Assembly (NCBI GenBank): GCA_030248065.1
Contig: JASAMV010004295.1
Span: 22,019 to 86,018, forward strand
DNA length: 64,000 nt
Direction: 5' to 3'
Origin: Rhynchonema sp. JSB1_4
Taxonomy: Eukaryota > Nematoda > Chromadorea > Monhysterida > Xyalidae
Shown: in pieces, positions 1 to 10,840 of the stretch
How positions within the stretch are numbered: position 1 is the stretch's first letter
Layout: each line of letters opens with the position of its first letter
Made by a program: the position numbers and the translations under genes
Notes under the pieces: generated by a model
Told to the model about the DNA's origin: nothing
Databases searched by the model: none
The model's input: only the letters and a program-made list of their open reading frames with translations

Positions 1-1865
1 CTTGCAGGCTCTTCTCTGGCTGCAGCACATGAAAAGAACACGCTTTGCGGCACCCTGTCCCAATACCGGTCGACCCCAGCATATGCGCACCATTTTGAGT
101 TTGGATGGAGAGTCCGTATTCTACCTTCAAGGTCGGCGGTTCAACTGCGATGGGTGTGTAACAGTGTTTGACGAGCTCGGTTGCAGATCATACGTGGTGC
201 TTGAGTTTCTGGGGTAGGCGATTTCGAATATAGCAAGTGGAGTCGTCAGTTTGAGGAAAGCTTTCCGACTGTTCCAGGTGTTTCTATCATGCGCATGAAT
301 GTACGGGACCGGAAAATCGATCGGAGCGACACCCAAAGCTTAAAGACCGAACCTGGGCCGAAATCAAAGAGGACACTATGGCTCGTCTGGAGCTGCTTCG
401 CTCCCATCCATCAATCAGGGAAGTGATCTACGTGTGGGAATGCGAATGGTTGGAAGAGCTCAAATCCATGCAGCACATGCTTGACCACACGCTCAGCGTT
501 CTTCCTGATAACCGCGAAAAACGATTCACAGAGCGTCGTGGAATTGAACTGATAATGGAGAAAAAGCTCCACGGGTTCGTCGAAGTCACACTGGTAACAC
601 CGCCCGAATTGCGCGATCATTTCTCCATTTTGCCTCCACTGTTCGTACACGAGGAAATTGGCTACGAAATTCTCACTGAGCAACAGAAGATCTTAGCTGA
701 AAAGTACTGTGTGGACGATCGACCGGTACGATGTGTGACGAATCGATTCAACGCCGAGCGTATCGTAATCACAACAGCCATGCTGCGGTGGTATATTGAG
801 CACGGCATTGTCTGCGAACGACTCTATACTGTCGTTCAATTTGCCGGCGTTGTCGACCGACCGTTTCTTCCCTGGTTGGACAGAATGATCAGCGAACGCA
901 CAACAGCCTACCTGAACGGGGATACGGTTCGTGACCAGTTGACGAAACTCCGTCTCGTAAGCGTCTACGGATTTGCATTGGCCTATAAGCGTTCCAAAAC
1001 CGTCTACTGCAACCAGGCACAACTACGGAGACTGGTGAAACGACGCCAACAGATTCTTGACATTCTTCCCGCGGGCGAAACAACTGGGAACGAGCATAAA
1101 TTCGTGGAGGTAGTACTGCGCCCGCGAAACACAGACCTCAATCTTCCTATGCAATTTTCAGCCTCAATTCTCGTAAATTCAAAAATGGTGCTGCTTCGAT
1201 TTGTGTATGATTTCTTGATGAAGTACTTCCCCAGACCCACATTTTCCATCGGGCTAATGGATACGGATTCCGTTTGTGTCATCAGTGAACGGGAGGACTA
1301 CGCCGAAATGTGTCGACCCGAACTACGAACTGAGTACGAACGCGATGTCAGCAACTGGCTGGTTCCATCGAAAACACATCCCGACTATGCAACATTGATG
1401 CGTCAACCACTACTCTTTAAACCGGAGGTTGTGGGTGACGTGTTGATTAGCTGCGGGCCGAAATGTTACGAAATTGCTGCTCGCGGTTCTTTGAAGGCAA
1501 TGAAGAAAGCGCACCGAGGGGTCCAATCCACCCATATGGCGAACGTCACTATCCAAAATTTTCGCTCGTTTTTTGAGGCTATTTTTGACATACTACCTCA
1601 GAATAGTGCCACTAAATGCGGGTTCAGATACAACTCCCTGCTCGATCGAATCGTTACATTCGAGATGCAAGCGCGAGCCTTTGCGCCAATTTGCAGAAAA
1701 TTTAAATTTTGCGAAAACAACATTCACAGTTTCCCTCTTGAGTACACCAGTGAACAGGGCGAAGGGTGCGGTTGTGATTTGAGGCAACCAATCAATGTTG
1801 AAATGTTATGGCAAAGAATCCTATGCACCTTAGGTGTATGTGAACATTTGGAACATAACAATTGA
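1..1865 (+). CDS. POLB: Protein-primed family B DNA polymerase, C-terminal part (E1)
   Basis: This polymerase would replicate the linear element from a protein primer at its termini. The gene enters from the left edge. A first open stretch ends near 213, and a 64-bp GT-AG intron (214-277) keeps frame and brings together the Polinton-type segment EFLG / CFYHAHEC. The next exon reads WECEW soon after, another Polinton polymerase hallmark. Further on are motif B (KLRLVSVYGF) and motif C with DTDS starting at base 1260. The C-terminal half has no introns, unlike the E2 polymerase. Motif C is intact, so nothing visible here says it is dead; the exonuclease and motif A lie upstream of the window. 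It is convergent with the structural gene block. Confidence 0.92.
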
Positions 1866-2344
1866 TCATGTGCAGGATCATCGCAGACGCTCGTTTTCGC
1901 CGAGGCTGACAAATTGGAGCAATTCAGTTTTCACCCACTTAAGGCATTTGGTTTTATTGTTTACGACTGAATACCTGTTTTCTCTATGCCCGACTATTCC
2001 CTCATTTTCACACATTTGCGAAAATAAAAACGCGTTCCACCTTCGTTTCTCCGTCCACAGATCTAAATATAGTTGCGCAAAAGAACATCGCAATTATTTC
2101 ATGGCGCAAGCAATTAGCCCACGCATGCAGGAGCACAAAACAATTCGAACTGAACGGCACTGATGACGTCAATGCACAGCCGCGAGAAATTTACAGTGCT
2201 ATTATTGTATCACGCGTCCAATTAGCCCACGCACTGCAATTATGCGTCCGTAAACAAAGCAATTATTTCTCGCGCGCCAGTTCTGCAACGGCTGTTTCGT
2301 TATTATATTTTCTCGAGTATTACTCGGCTTTCACGCTGAGCAAA
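1866..2344. other. Intergenic spacer with short direct repeats
   Basis: No convincing gene. The string AATTAGCCCACGCA occurs twice, near 2113 and 2220, each in a GCGC-rich context, and both copies lie just upstream of the next gene's start codon. A promoter role is possible but only inferred from position. Confidence 0.4.
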
Positions 2345-3091
2345 ATGCAAGAGGTTGTCGACAAGGATTTGGCTAATGTTGAACGACAGGCTAAGAGCGA
2401 TCCATGGCCGGTGTTGATTGCGTCAAACTGGGATGAGAAAACGTTGGAGGGCCCCGACGGACGAGCGTTGCACGACGTGCTCAAGGAGCTGTCGACAGAA
2501 GCGCAACCTCGAATAATTCAAAGCAAGCCGAAAATTTGTCAATGGGGTTAGTGGCGTTGGTTTTTCGGTTGAGTGGCATTCCTCAATGAGCGTAATAAAC
2601 CTGATTCAGGCACCGTTGGAAAGACCTACGTGTTCAGTGTGAATTCGCAACAACACTTTGGTTTGTAAATTTCTCCGTGTTGATGCATACTGCGATTTTC
2701 TCCAATACCACGTTCTCCAAAATTCAGGCGCTAGGCTGTACGTGCGAAACGGCGTGGCTCAACTCGAAATCGCCCGCTACCGACTCACATTGGGCGACGC
2801 AGATGGGTGTGAACGCGTTGAGGATACGGAAGGATTCAGTAGAATGCAGGGTTAGACTGTTATGATTTCATTGCCAACTGGGTTTTTTTCACGAAAATCT
2901 GTATTGGCAGGTGTACGAATTCCATGGGATTCAGCGAAAGTGCTGTTTGCGCTCGCGCGATCGCTTGAGGCCGATGTAGCCGTCACGACTGAAGTGGTAC
3001 GTTACAACGATCTAGATGCTTGTGCGTATCAGAACTATCATTACTCTTTCAGGAACGAATGCGTGCGCCATCGCAATTGCCGAAGGCCTGA
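2345..3091 (+). CDS. Five-exon E1 protein of unknown function
   Basis: Exons at 2345-2546, 2610-2660, 2728-2850, 2911-2996 and 3053-3091 join in one frame with GT-AG introns of 56-67 bp and give 166 residues; each exon alone is short. The N-terminus is acidic and helical (start MQEVVDKDLANVERQ). I recognise no domain. It lies 3' of the polymerase and is followed on the opposite strand by the structural genes, so it is probably an element gene. E2 has no gene in this position. The in-frame fit of four introns is the evidence that it is real. Confidence 0.6.
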
Positions 3092-3218
3092 AGGGTGGAT
3101 TTGGAGCTAACCACTAGGAATATATAGTAATATTATTTTGTTGCGGATCCGAAATTTTTCACTACTGTTGCACTGAAACTTGTTGTGTGAAATGAACCGG
3201 CTCAAAATCGCACACAAT

Positions 3219-4142
3219 TTATCCCAATGATAAAACAGGAACAAATACATTTTTCTTTGTCGTGCCAGCAGCACGCAAATGGGGAGCCCTACGCGTTTGA
3301 ATCAAAGTTCGTAATCGAGCGCGTTCACGAGGGGATTTAGAAATTTGATTAGGTTCTAGGCTAGAGTGCTTGCTCAATAACTGCACAATTGATTCGTATC
3401 CCACAGATTTCGGTGCGTTAGGCGCGTCCGGATTGGTGGGAGCCACCAAACGTTGTAATATTGTCAACAAGTTGCTGCCGCTGACTTTTGTGTTGTTTAC
3501 TACAATAGACATATCAGAGTTTACTCTAAATCGTTCAGCGGGTAACTTCAAAAGTTCGTTCACTATATTTTCGGCAAAATCGCGATTTCTTCCTCTGAAT
3601 GCATTATCCAGTGCTGCGACGACGTGTTCGTGACTTGCGCTCGACAATTCCACCGCCGCCGCCGCTTGTTCATCGGGTGATGTAGGTTGTGGTGAAGAAG
3701 AATTGGCTATTGCATCCTTTTCTTCAACCTTTGGTTCCTCTGGAAACAATCGGCGAACGACATCCGCCGCCGCCACCGCCTGACTGGGAGTTTTTGCTGT
3801 TGCCAGTTGCGGGGAATATGAAGGAGCCGGTTGCTCTTCTGCGATGTGCGGACGTTGACGTGATGAAGGAGTACTGTTGGTCAACCAGCTGAGATCGTCG
3901 TCATCGTTGGATTTCAAAAGTTTTCGCTGGGCGTCGATTTCAGTCAGAATTTCGGCCAACTGTTTTCGTTTTTGCGTGGCACTCAACGAATTGTCAATCA
4001 GAACTCGGTCGAAATTCTGATCTAACTCGGTCAAAAGTTTGATATTCATGTTGCCCCAGTACTTTTGCGAGCGTTGGAGGTCAGTCATTATACTGGGGTC
4101 AACAAGCAAAAATCGTCGAAATAACGAAGTTTTGCTCGACAT
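3219..4142 (-). CDS. Polinton-conserved protein with C-terminal S-G-S-N motif (E1)
   Basis: 307 residues. It begins with a hydrophobic-VDP stretch (RFLLVDPSIMTDLQ), then a charged and Ala/Pro/Ser-rich linker, then a folded-looking C-terminal part with VNNTKVSGSNLLTILQ. The E2 protein at 47513-47908 has the same two signatures (FICVDPIEFRKLQ and ISGNLVKQSNLIDIL) in a shorter frame, next to its own ATPase and polymerase. From memory, a protein ending in a short beta motif, G-S-N-hh-hh-h and a helical domain recurs in animal Polintons; its biochemical role is not established. The stop is near the shared 3' side with the five-exon gene. Confidence 0.7.
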   Translation of the reverse strand: MSSKTSLFRRFLLVDPSIMTDLQRSQKYWGNMNIKLLTELDQNFDRVLIDNSLSATQKRKQLAEILTEIDAQRKLLKSNDDDDLSWLTNSTPSSRQRPHIAEEQPAPSYSPQLATAKTPSQAVAAADVVRRLFPEEPKVEEKDAIANSSSPQPTSPDEQAAAAVELSSASHEHVVAALDNAFRGRNRDFAENIVNELLKLPAERFRVNSDMSIVVNNTKVSGSNLLTILQRLVAPTNPDAPNAPKSVGYESIVQLLSKHSSLEPNQISKSPRERARLRTLIQTRRAPHLRAAGTTKKNVFVPVLSLG

Positions 4143-4154
4143 GATGGGTTGGTT

Positions 4155-4490
4155 TCATTCAAGTTGATTGGCGTTCAGAGCGTCGACGGCAATTCGACAC
4201 AATACGCTTATTGCTGGAATATGCCTTGCGAATAGACGCCTTTTGAGTTTCCCGCTTTCGGCGCGGTTGGCAAAACGCAAAAGTAGCGGTTTTCTTCGGC
4301 GGAGTTCCTTCAGTTGTTGTTCGCTCAAAACAAAACTACCTCGGTGTATGTTGAAAGAAATGGCGCACAAACATAAAATTAGCGACTTTGGAGCCGCATT
4401 GATGAGAACGCGTTTCACTTTGGTTGGTACGGTCTTGTCCTGCAGTAGTCGAAGGTAGCTAATATGATGTTGTAGTTGGGCAATCGTCAT
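4155..4490 (-). CDS. Small basic Polinton-type protein (E1)
   Basis: 111 residues, strongly basic in the middle (LRRRKPLLLRFA). The order is a helical start, LINAAPKSLILCLCAISFNI, a short loop with a predicted S-x-x-Q-x-x-x-L-R-R turn, then a hydrophobic tail. This matches, from memory, a small basic protein common in animal Polintons that has an I-C-E-C-x-x-N core followed by a lysine/arginine block. A virion or DNA-condensing role is plausible but unproven. The start codon lies inside the last exon of the ATPase gene (about 32 bp overlap, different frame). E2 has no recognisable copy between its ATPase and the conserved protein. Confidence 0.65.
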   Translation of the reverse strand: MTIAQLQHHISYLRLLQDKTVPTKVKRVLINAAPKSLILCLCAISFNIHRGSFVLSEQQLKELRRRKPLLLRFANRAESGKLKRRLFARHIPAISVLCRIAVDALNANQLE

Positions 4491-5462
4491 CGCTCATTTG
4501 ATAGACTATTGCTTGTTGATTTGGTAGGACCCCGGTAAGGAGTCGAAAACGAGGGTCGGCGGTTTGCGATAGATTAACCTGAAAGTTGGCCGCTCGCTTT
4601 AGCTCATCTCGAATCTTTCATTTTTTTCCGAAGTGTAACCAAAAAAATTACCATTAGATATCCGTATTTGTTGTTGTTGAACTCCACGTTGTCTGCCAGA
4701 GCTTGTTGATAGATTTTCAGAAATAAATTTCCTCGTTTCGGATATACCTGACGTCCGAAACAAACAATGGCCGTGTGCGCAGTCGGACTGTTGAACAGAA
4801 TTACGACGCTGAAACGAAATTTCGCAATAAATCTACCCTGATTAGTCGCGACGATCGCCCACCTACTCGGCTTGTCGCGAACATTGACGAAACACGGGTC
4901 CCATGTAGAGATTTTGTGTGATGAAATATGTGCACAAGTACTGGTGATGACTCATGCCGCTGAATAATCCTGACCACAAACTCGCATTTCGATCGAGTTT
5001 CCAACCCCAATCATCTGAAAGAGAAAACGATCATAAACGCGGAAATAGAAAAAAAGGGAAACTCGAATCTGTCAGCAAAGAACAAACCAACAACGACAAC
5101 GGCCGGCGCATTAGAATCCGGGCTTCCAAGCACCTCCGGCGACAGATAGCTTTCGTCGAAATTCTTTGTGGCCTTGAAGCGCACACCGTATTTGGCTTTC
5201 AGCTTATCATACCCACTCTGCCAGAAACTGTACGCCAAAAGTACGCGACGCGGCTCAACACCGTAGATATCACGAAATCGCAACAATTTTTCCACAAGAA
5301 ACGAGGTTTTTCCACTGCTCGTACGACCTGAAATTCACTTGCCCATTATAAGCGCATTATGAGCTTGCAATTCAAAAAAATGAGCACACCGGATAGAATG
5401 CAGTTGAAGGGCGGTTTGGGCCACAGTGCCACAGTATGGCAATTGCTGATGTTGTTGTCCAT
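4459..5462 (-). CDS. ATP: A32-like DNA-packaging ATPase (E1)
   Basis: Five exons: 5462-5390, 5327-5088, 5014-4868 (boundary +/-1), 4808-4652 and 4578-4459. The Walker A motif GRTSSGKTS is split by intron 1 just after its first glycine, and the Walker B run of valines is split by intron 2 before D-D-W. A later segment, MSHHQYLCTYFITQNLY, matches the arginine-finger/sensor region of FtsK-HerA type packaging ATPases found in Polintons, poxviruses and giant viruses. The enzyme would pump the genome into capsids. The gene sits between the protease and the small basic protein. All exons stay in frame with no damage seen. The Walker A intron is at the same place and phase in E2. Confidence 0.9.
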
Positions 5463-5472
5463 GAAATAAATT

Positions 5473-6006
5473 TTATTCACAGCGTAATACCGATCTGAAC
5501 CGACGTTTAGAAATACATAGTGGATGCAACTTTTTAAACCACTTTATCAACATCTGATCGTTGTGACTCGTGTTTGTGGAAAAGACAGACAAAATCTCGT
5601 GGAATGAAGCGCCTCGCAAATACGCGTGACTAACAAACAATACGTACAAGCCGCATAGACATGAATCGTTGCTTTGAACCTGTTGCCTATTGAACAAGAT
5701 GATGTTGTTCCGTTGCGATGCCAATTGTTCTAACGAGATATGGAACAAAGGAGCGTCGTACTTCTTAGCTATTGATTCCGGCGAGTCTCCTAAACTGTCA
5801 AACACGACCGTATCAGTAGCGCTCAGTAGCACCACAACCCAATGACCCATTCGATCCCGTTCAGTTGGCTGGACAGTATTCAAAACGAAAACATTTCGAC
5901 CTATGCTCGGCACTGCCTTAGATGGGCGAAAATGAGAAATGAGATCACAACCGCGAAATTGCGGAATATAGTTTCGAAGACAGTGACGAATTTCTGCAGC
6001 ATTCAT
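5473..6006 (-). CDS. PRO: Adenovirus-type cysteine protease (E1)
   Basis: 177 residues, one exon. The adenain/Ulp1-like triad is visible: His55 in MGHWVVVLL, Asp70 in VVFDSLGD, Gln111 and Cys118 in DSCLCGLYVLF. In Polintons this protease is expected to mature capsid proteins. The stop is 11 bases from the ATPase start and the start is 25 bases from the major capsid stop, all on one strand, which fits a tightly packed virion gene block. No breaks seen. Confidence 0.9.
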   Translation of the reverse strand: MNAAEIRHCLRNYIPQFRGCDLISHFRPSKAVPSIGRNVFVLNTVQPTERDRMGHWVVVLLSATDTVVFDSLGDSPESIAKKYDAPLFHISLEQLASQRNNIILFNRQQVQSNDSCLCGLYVLFVSHAYLRGASFHEILSVFSTNTSHNDQMLIKWFKKLHPLCISKRRFRSVLRCE

Positions 6007-6030
6007 TGTCCAATATAGTCCACGGCCACG

Positions 6031-8004
6031 TTAAATGCTGAAGAAATGAAAACGGAACTGGCGTGTACCTGAAATGGGAGTGAGACTGCTGGCTTGTTTT
6101 ATTGGAATTTCGCCAAGCTGACCCTACCATGTACACGACATATGTGAGATCCTTCTGAATGCTGTTGCGGTGGCGGATGTGCAGAGTTAGGCTGCCTGTC
6201 TCCGGCAATGATGTTGCGCCTTCAGTAAATTGACTGATATTGAATGCCTGAAATCGTAGTTATATGCTTACCCAGATCTAAAAATAGAGAGTATTTCTGG
6301 TTGCTTACGATTAGTGAGTATCCATTCATAAAGTCCCGTAGTTCAATTGTTGAGCTGTAGGCGTTGTTGAGAAAACCGGCACAAATCAGGAAATTTATGT
6401 AGGCGTGTTGAACCACGTTATTGGCGGTATCGAATGTTAATGGTTGAAATGATGGCAATTGACGTCCGTTCACCGAAAGGCTGTACGTGCCCGATATTTC
6501 CTCTGTAACAGCCAATTACGCAGTTTGCCCTTGCTTTCCGGAGGGTTTTTTTGGGGGGATTTCTCTCACCTGAGCACACTCGATATGGGTTCAGATTAAA
6601 CGAGCCAATCTGCGCTTCTGAAATAGCGAAAGAACCTCGAAACATTTACTCTTCTCCGCTCTGCTCGTTCACACCACAACTGCGTTCTACCTGAATTCAC
6701 CACCATCAGATATAGAACGCTGGGAATTCGACCGCCGGATACAAGTGTTTCGCTGATGTTTGATGTGCCGCGCAACTTCGTAAATTGCGCCATAGCGGTA
6801 CGGCGAATAGGTATTTGTATTGGTTGTTGTTGCAAGCGTCGCATAATCGAAAGATACAGGTTTTCGTTTCCGGTCACTTTGCGAACCTTCAGTGAAATTG
6901 ATTCTGCAAAAAACAAAACCTCTAGTTTTTCTCTGGGCGTCAAATGCGAGTACGAGAACGTAACAAACCAATTATTAATTTCGGTCGTACAGGAACGGGC
7001 GGGTCGACCGCCGGTTGGCCAGCTGCTACCGCAGGAGCTGGGGGATTTGGTTGCATCAGCCTAGAGGAAAGTTGCGTACGATCCGGATGTTATGATGGAA
7101 TAAGAAACCTTACCGAAAAGCGTCGTCCGAATGATGCAGCAAGATGGAGATAGCCACCGACGGAGGGATGAAGCGGTGCTGTAATGAACGAAGTTCAAGG
7201 AGCCAGCCGCTCGCATTGCCTGACATTTCAAAGAGTTAACCTGTTGGAACAGATCTGACCAAAGTGGAAAGACGAGCCGCGCTTTGCTTGACGCGCGAAA
7301 CATGAGCGATCGCTGCGTCCAACTGCTGTTGGCAGCGCTCATTTCATCCATTTGACCAGCCGGATCTCTGTAGATTGCCATCAACGGATCCATGCTTTTG
7401 AGAGTGTTTTCGGGCATCAGATAAACTGAAAGCATTTGGTGAATGTTCGCCAAGCAGTGGTTGTTCGCAAGAAAAATCTGTACGCTCACCTGTTTCGATA
7501 AAACTTTTGTATCCATGCAGTGACGTGCGCGACGTAATCAAAGTGTCATTCAATTGTACCTGTTGCGTAAAGATGACTTGTTAAAAACACGTGAAGACTT
7601 GTTAGACCCGAAAAACTATAAGGACCGACCTCGACGTCGGAAAACATTGTTTGCGCAAAATTGGGAGCGACCCCAATTTTGTCTGTTGCACTGAAATCGC
7701 TCCCGTCACTGGCCTTCACTAATTTCACGGTCATATCCACAAGAATTTTTGGATCGATGAATTCGGTCTGCGGATAAGAAAACAACGTGCTGAAAGTATG
7801 GTTTCGTCAGTCATAGACTCGCAAAAAACCAACCGGGGTAGCATCCACGTGAAATCGAATCGGAGTTTTCGCGTCGTAAAATCCAATTGGCGTGTATTCC
7901 ACATCTCTTTCGCTACTGATCGAAACTTGTATTTTGTCTTTACTAAACAGGTCAAACCCGGGAATGGAGACAACGGACTGTTCGTGACTTGAAAGTTTAC
8001 TCAT
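6031..8004 (-). CDS. MCP: Double jelly-roll major capsid protein (E1), multi-exon
   Basis: The start is the ATG at 8004, two bases past the core-protein stop. Recognisable Polinton capsid blocks follow in order: the IPGFDLFS opening, VDMTVKLVKASDGSDF, the ATDKIGVAPNFAQTMFSDVEV turn, NDTLITSRTSLHGYKSFIET, then near 6.9-6.65 kb SISLKVRKVTGNENLYLS and near 6.5-6.2 kb SLSVNGRQLPSFQPLTFD and NGYSLIV. At least seven exons are needed, separated by introns of about 45-190 bp; the exact splice sites around 7.05-7.25 kb are uncertain. The stop at 6031 assumes a last short exon. Family knowledge: this protein forms the hexons of a pseudo-T capsid. Confidence 0.85.
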
Positions 8005-8006
8005 AT

Positions 8007-8531
8007 TCACAAAATTGTGGCAATCTTCCGAATTCGTTTACGACACGTTGATTTGGTTTTACGAGATCGCCGGCGTCGTCCCGCTCCTCTAACGGCGCCT
8101 TTCGTAGCGCGTTTTCTGCCGCTTCTTCGTTGTTGTTTTTTACGTGCGCGCGTGGGTGCTTTTCGGGTTGGTTTTCGGGTTGGGTTTCGTCGAAGTCGCT
8201 TTCGCCGTTTTCGACGCGGCAGTTTGGCTGTCGGTCTTGATGAACGTGCTGCTGCTGGAGCGAGCCCGTTCTCTGCAAAAGGTTCGGCCGCAAATGACAC
8301 AGTGTCAATGTCGCGAACAGCCGGTTCCAACTCGGAAACGCCACTGCCTTTAACGACACCCAATGAGAAATGTGTGAGCGGTTTTGTAAGCACGCCACTA
8401 CCCGAGGATTGCACGAAACGGCTGATGACGGATTGTATGCGATTTGTGAAATGATCTTGCGGTTCCGCCGATGTGGTAGATGACGTTGTGGTCCTCGGTT
8501 CGGGTCCTTGTAAACGTCGTATGAGACTCAT
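8007..8531 (-). CDS. Arginine/lysine-rich core protein (E1)
   Basis: 174 residues. The N-terminal half is ordinary; from about residue 95 to 165 it is almost entirely Arg/Lys/Thr/Ala (for example RRKRRKRLRR), like adenovirus core or protamine-type proteins. A DNA-condensing virion role is inferred from composition and position between minor and major capsid genes. Its start overlaps the minor capsid stop by 4 bases (ATGA), and its stop is two bases from the capsid start. E2 has a shorter equivalent at exactly the same place. Confidence 0.75.
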   Translation of the reverse strand: MSLIRRLQGPEPRTTTSSTTSAEPQDHFTNRIQSVISRFVQSSGSGVLTKPLTHFSLGVVKGSGVSELEPAVRDIDTVSFAAEPFAENGLAPAAARSSRPTAKLPRRKRRKRLRRNPTRKPTRKAPTRARKKQQRRSGRKRATKGAVRGAGRRRRSRKTKSTCRKRIRKIATIL

Positions 8532-9316
8532 AAGTTCAGTATGCGAGGCATCAGATCAAGAACAATTGTCACGTCACGATCACTGGTAAAGCTCGAGTCA
8601 AATGATAATGTCTCCGAACTGGAACTCAACAAATAAAAATCGATATAGTTCAGTTGAGAAGTGGTGAGCAATTTGCCGCTGGATGAATCATCAGAAAAAT
8701 AAACAATTTTCTCCCGACTATTTCGTAACTTTTCTGAATCAAGGTATAAACTGCACAGTAAGGGACAGTACGTGGAACCAAAAATTGACGATTCTATCAG
8801 CCCGGGACATTCGAGACGCAACAAATGAAAGCCGTGGTGTAATTGCGGGGGTTTTTCCAAGGAAACAGGCTGATCCTTATCAAGTTGAAACGTTCGTGAC
8901 ACGGCTCCCAGTTTCGGTGCAAGCAGCGAGCTAATCTGAACGGTAACTGAGGGGCTATCCGAAGATGTAAATACAAATCGACCCAGTTTTTCGTCGTATT
9001 CAAACCACACAGAATATTTCTCGCGATCACCAGAGTTTTGATAAATACGAGCAACAGCAAACGGATTGAATTCGGAAACACTGTCTGCAGGACGCAGCGT
9101 CAGAGCAGGACTTCCTTGTTTACGTAATATTATCCAGTCGTCGCGAGACAGGTTGACCAACGAAAAACTACAGTAAATTGAGCGTAATTTTACAACGTAT
9201 TTCACGTGGAACGGTAAAGAAAGCGGTTTTGGTAACAAATAATGAAAACGACCATCTAAATCAAAACGACCGACACAAGTGACAGTAAATCGTTCATCGT
9301 CCGGACCTTCCGTCAT
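8528..9316 (-). CDS. mCP: Minor capsid (penton-like, single jelly-roll) protein (E1)
   Basis: 262 residues, one exon. It is rich in short beta strands. The YVVKLRSIYCSFSL stretch near residue 40 and the ILRKQGSP loop correspond in position to the Polinton penton core. The assignment rests mainly on the conserved order integrase - penton - core - major capsid, seen again in E2 with a protein of similar length (279 residues). It overlaps the integrase stop by 4 bases (ATGA) and the core start by 4 bases. Confidence 0.72.
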   Translation of the reverse strand: MTEGPDDERFTVTCVGRFDLDGRFHYLLPKPLSLPFHVKYVVKLRSIYCSFSLVNLSRDDWIILRKQGSPALTLRPADSVSEFNPFAVARIYQNSGDREKYSVWFEYDEKLGRFVFTSSDSPSVTVQISSLLAPKLGAVSRTFQLDKDQPVSLEKPPQLHHGFHLLRLECPGLIESSIFGSTYCPLLCSLYLDSEKLRNSREKIVYFSDDSSSGKLLTTSQLNYIDFYLLSSSSETLSFDSSFTSDRDVTIVLDLMPRILNL

Positions 9317-10840
9317 TTATATGCTCGCTGATATTCCTGCAGTTGATGTTGCGAAATCCAGGTCGTGCCTGGTTTGCCCACAAAACTGACGTGATATTCT
9401 TTTTTCGGAGCGGCGTCCGGTCGACGCGAGGGCACCGAACGTGAAGAGATTATTCTTTTAATACGCAAGTGTTTCTCGCTGTTTCTCTCGGCTTTAATTA
9501 TGGCGAATTCATACAGAGGTGGTTTTATTACGCGTCCGCTGTCGTCGACAACCACGTATCGTGCCGGATACGATGCGGTGTGAATATCGTGGACTCGAAA
9601 CACCTCAGAACTGGCGCGATTCTCCGAACCCTACAACAACAAAAGTGACGTCAACTTTACGGCGCAAACACGTCGCAACACGTTTCAAAATCGTAATTGC
9701 GAACGTGAAACTCCGGTTCTGAGCTTGGTCAAACGCGCCAACCTTCTGGAATCTGTTCCGCGGATCGTGCAGTTTTCGTATCCGAACCCGCGTCCCTGGA
9801 GGAAATTTCACACTTTTCTTGTCCATTCCAATCAATGCCTGTGTTTGGGCGACATATTTGCGATATTTGCGGTTGAAAATACGGCCAATATGCAAATGGG
9901 CGCGATCGGGAGATACGTAATCAAGACCCGCTGATGGGATGCGATTCAAGGTCTTCGTGATGTCAGCAAGATTGTTGTGAAATCTGTCGGTACCCAAGTA
10001 CGTGTTGACGCGGGATGCAAAGTTTCTGAGTTTGCCTATTGCTGAAACGGAAACTTAAGACTTGTACGCGCACAGAAATTTACTTCTTTCACACACACTG
10101 GAACTTCCGAAACGAACCACGTTCGGCAGCTGCGGCTTTCTGTGCCCCGCTGAGTACCTCGTGTTGAACGCCAAATTGGTTCATTAGCGTTTGAAAAGGA
10201 CGTCCAATAAATTCTAAACGATTGATTGACACATTCAAACCATTATACGGAATAATTGTCCGATTCCGCCTACCAGAGCCTTTGTCCGTCCTAACTTTCA
10301 GCGGAAATACTCCTTTGTTCTGGTCCGCAATCATTGATTTGAATGCCTCAGCTACAACTTTGGGTCGCTTCGAAGACAAGCTGCGCGTGTAGAGGCGTGT
10401 GGTGAACCTGTATCAGCAACGCTTCCTTTTCCACGCGGTAAAGGCTAAACAGGAATACAACTGACCTATCGACGCATAATAAATAAGCTCGACGTCGCTC
10501 GTTGGCGTTCGTCCAGAAAAACAAATCGCATTCAAACTGAAATAAATGGAACGTGCGGTAATTGTTTGTGAACTGAGGGCGCAAGGAGACTTACTAGTAG
10601 GTTTGGTGCTGTGGTGACGATCTTAGCGAGGTCGCGTTTATTGCGTCGTGGCTTGTGATGTTTAACGTAGGTATAGGTTTCGCTCAAAAAGCTACGAATA
10701 TCCTTTCGCGATATCGCGTAGCTGGCATAATTGGTTATTAAATATTTATACAATCCCTCACTGTTCATGAACGCTGCGTCTCCTCGCTGCCAATCATGGT
10801 AGATGTGTTTGAGCAAGGCTCGTTTCGCTTTCGATAACAT
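9313..10840 (-). CDS. INT: Retroviral-type DDE integrase with chromodomain-like tail (E1)
   Basis: Five or so exons beginning at the ATG at 10840: exon 1 to 10595, exon 2 10536-10466, exon 3 from 10407, then two more, with introns of about 50-60 bp. The catalytic triad residues are in FECDLFFW, VRTDKGS and AAAAERGSF. A middle segment with FPPGTRVRIRK is the usual SH3-like stretch, and the last exon resembles a chromodomain (EYHVSFVGKPGTTW followed by QHQL). It would insert the element into the genome. The last exon overlaps the minor capsid start; the first exon overlaps the kinase 3' end by 47 bases. The splice between exons 2 and 3 was chosen because it restores the rve core frame. Confidence 0.88.
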
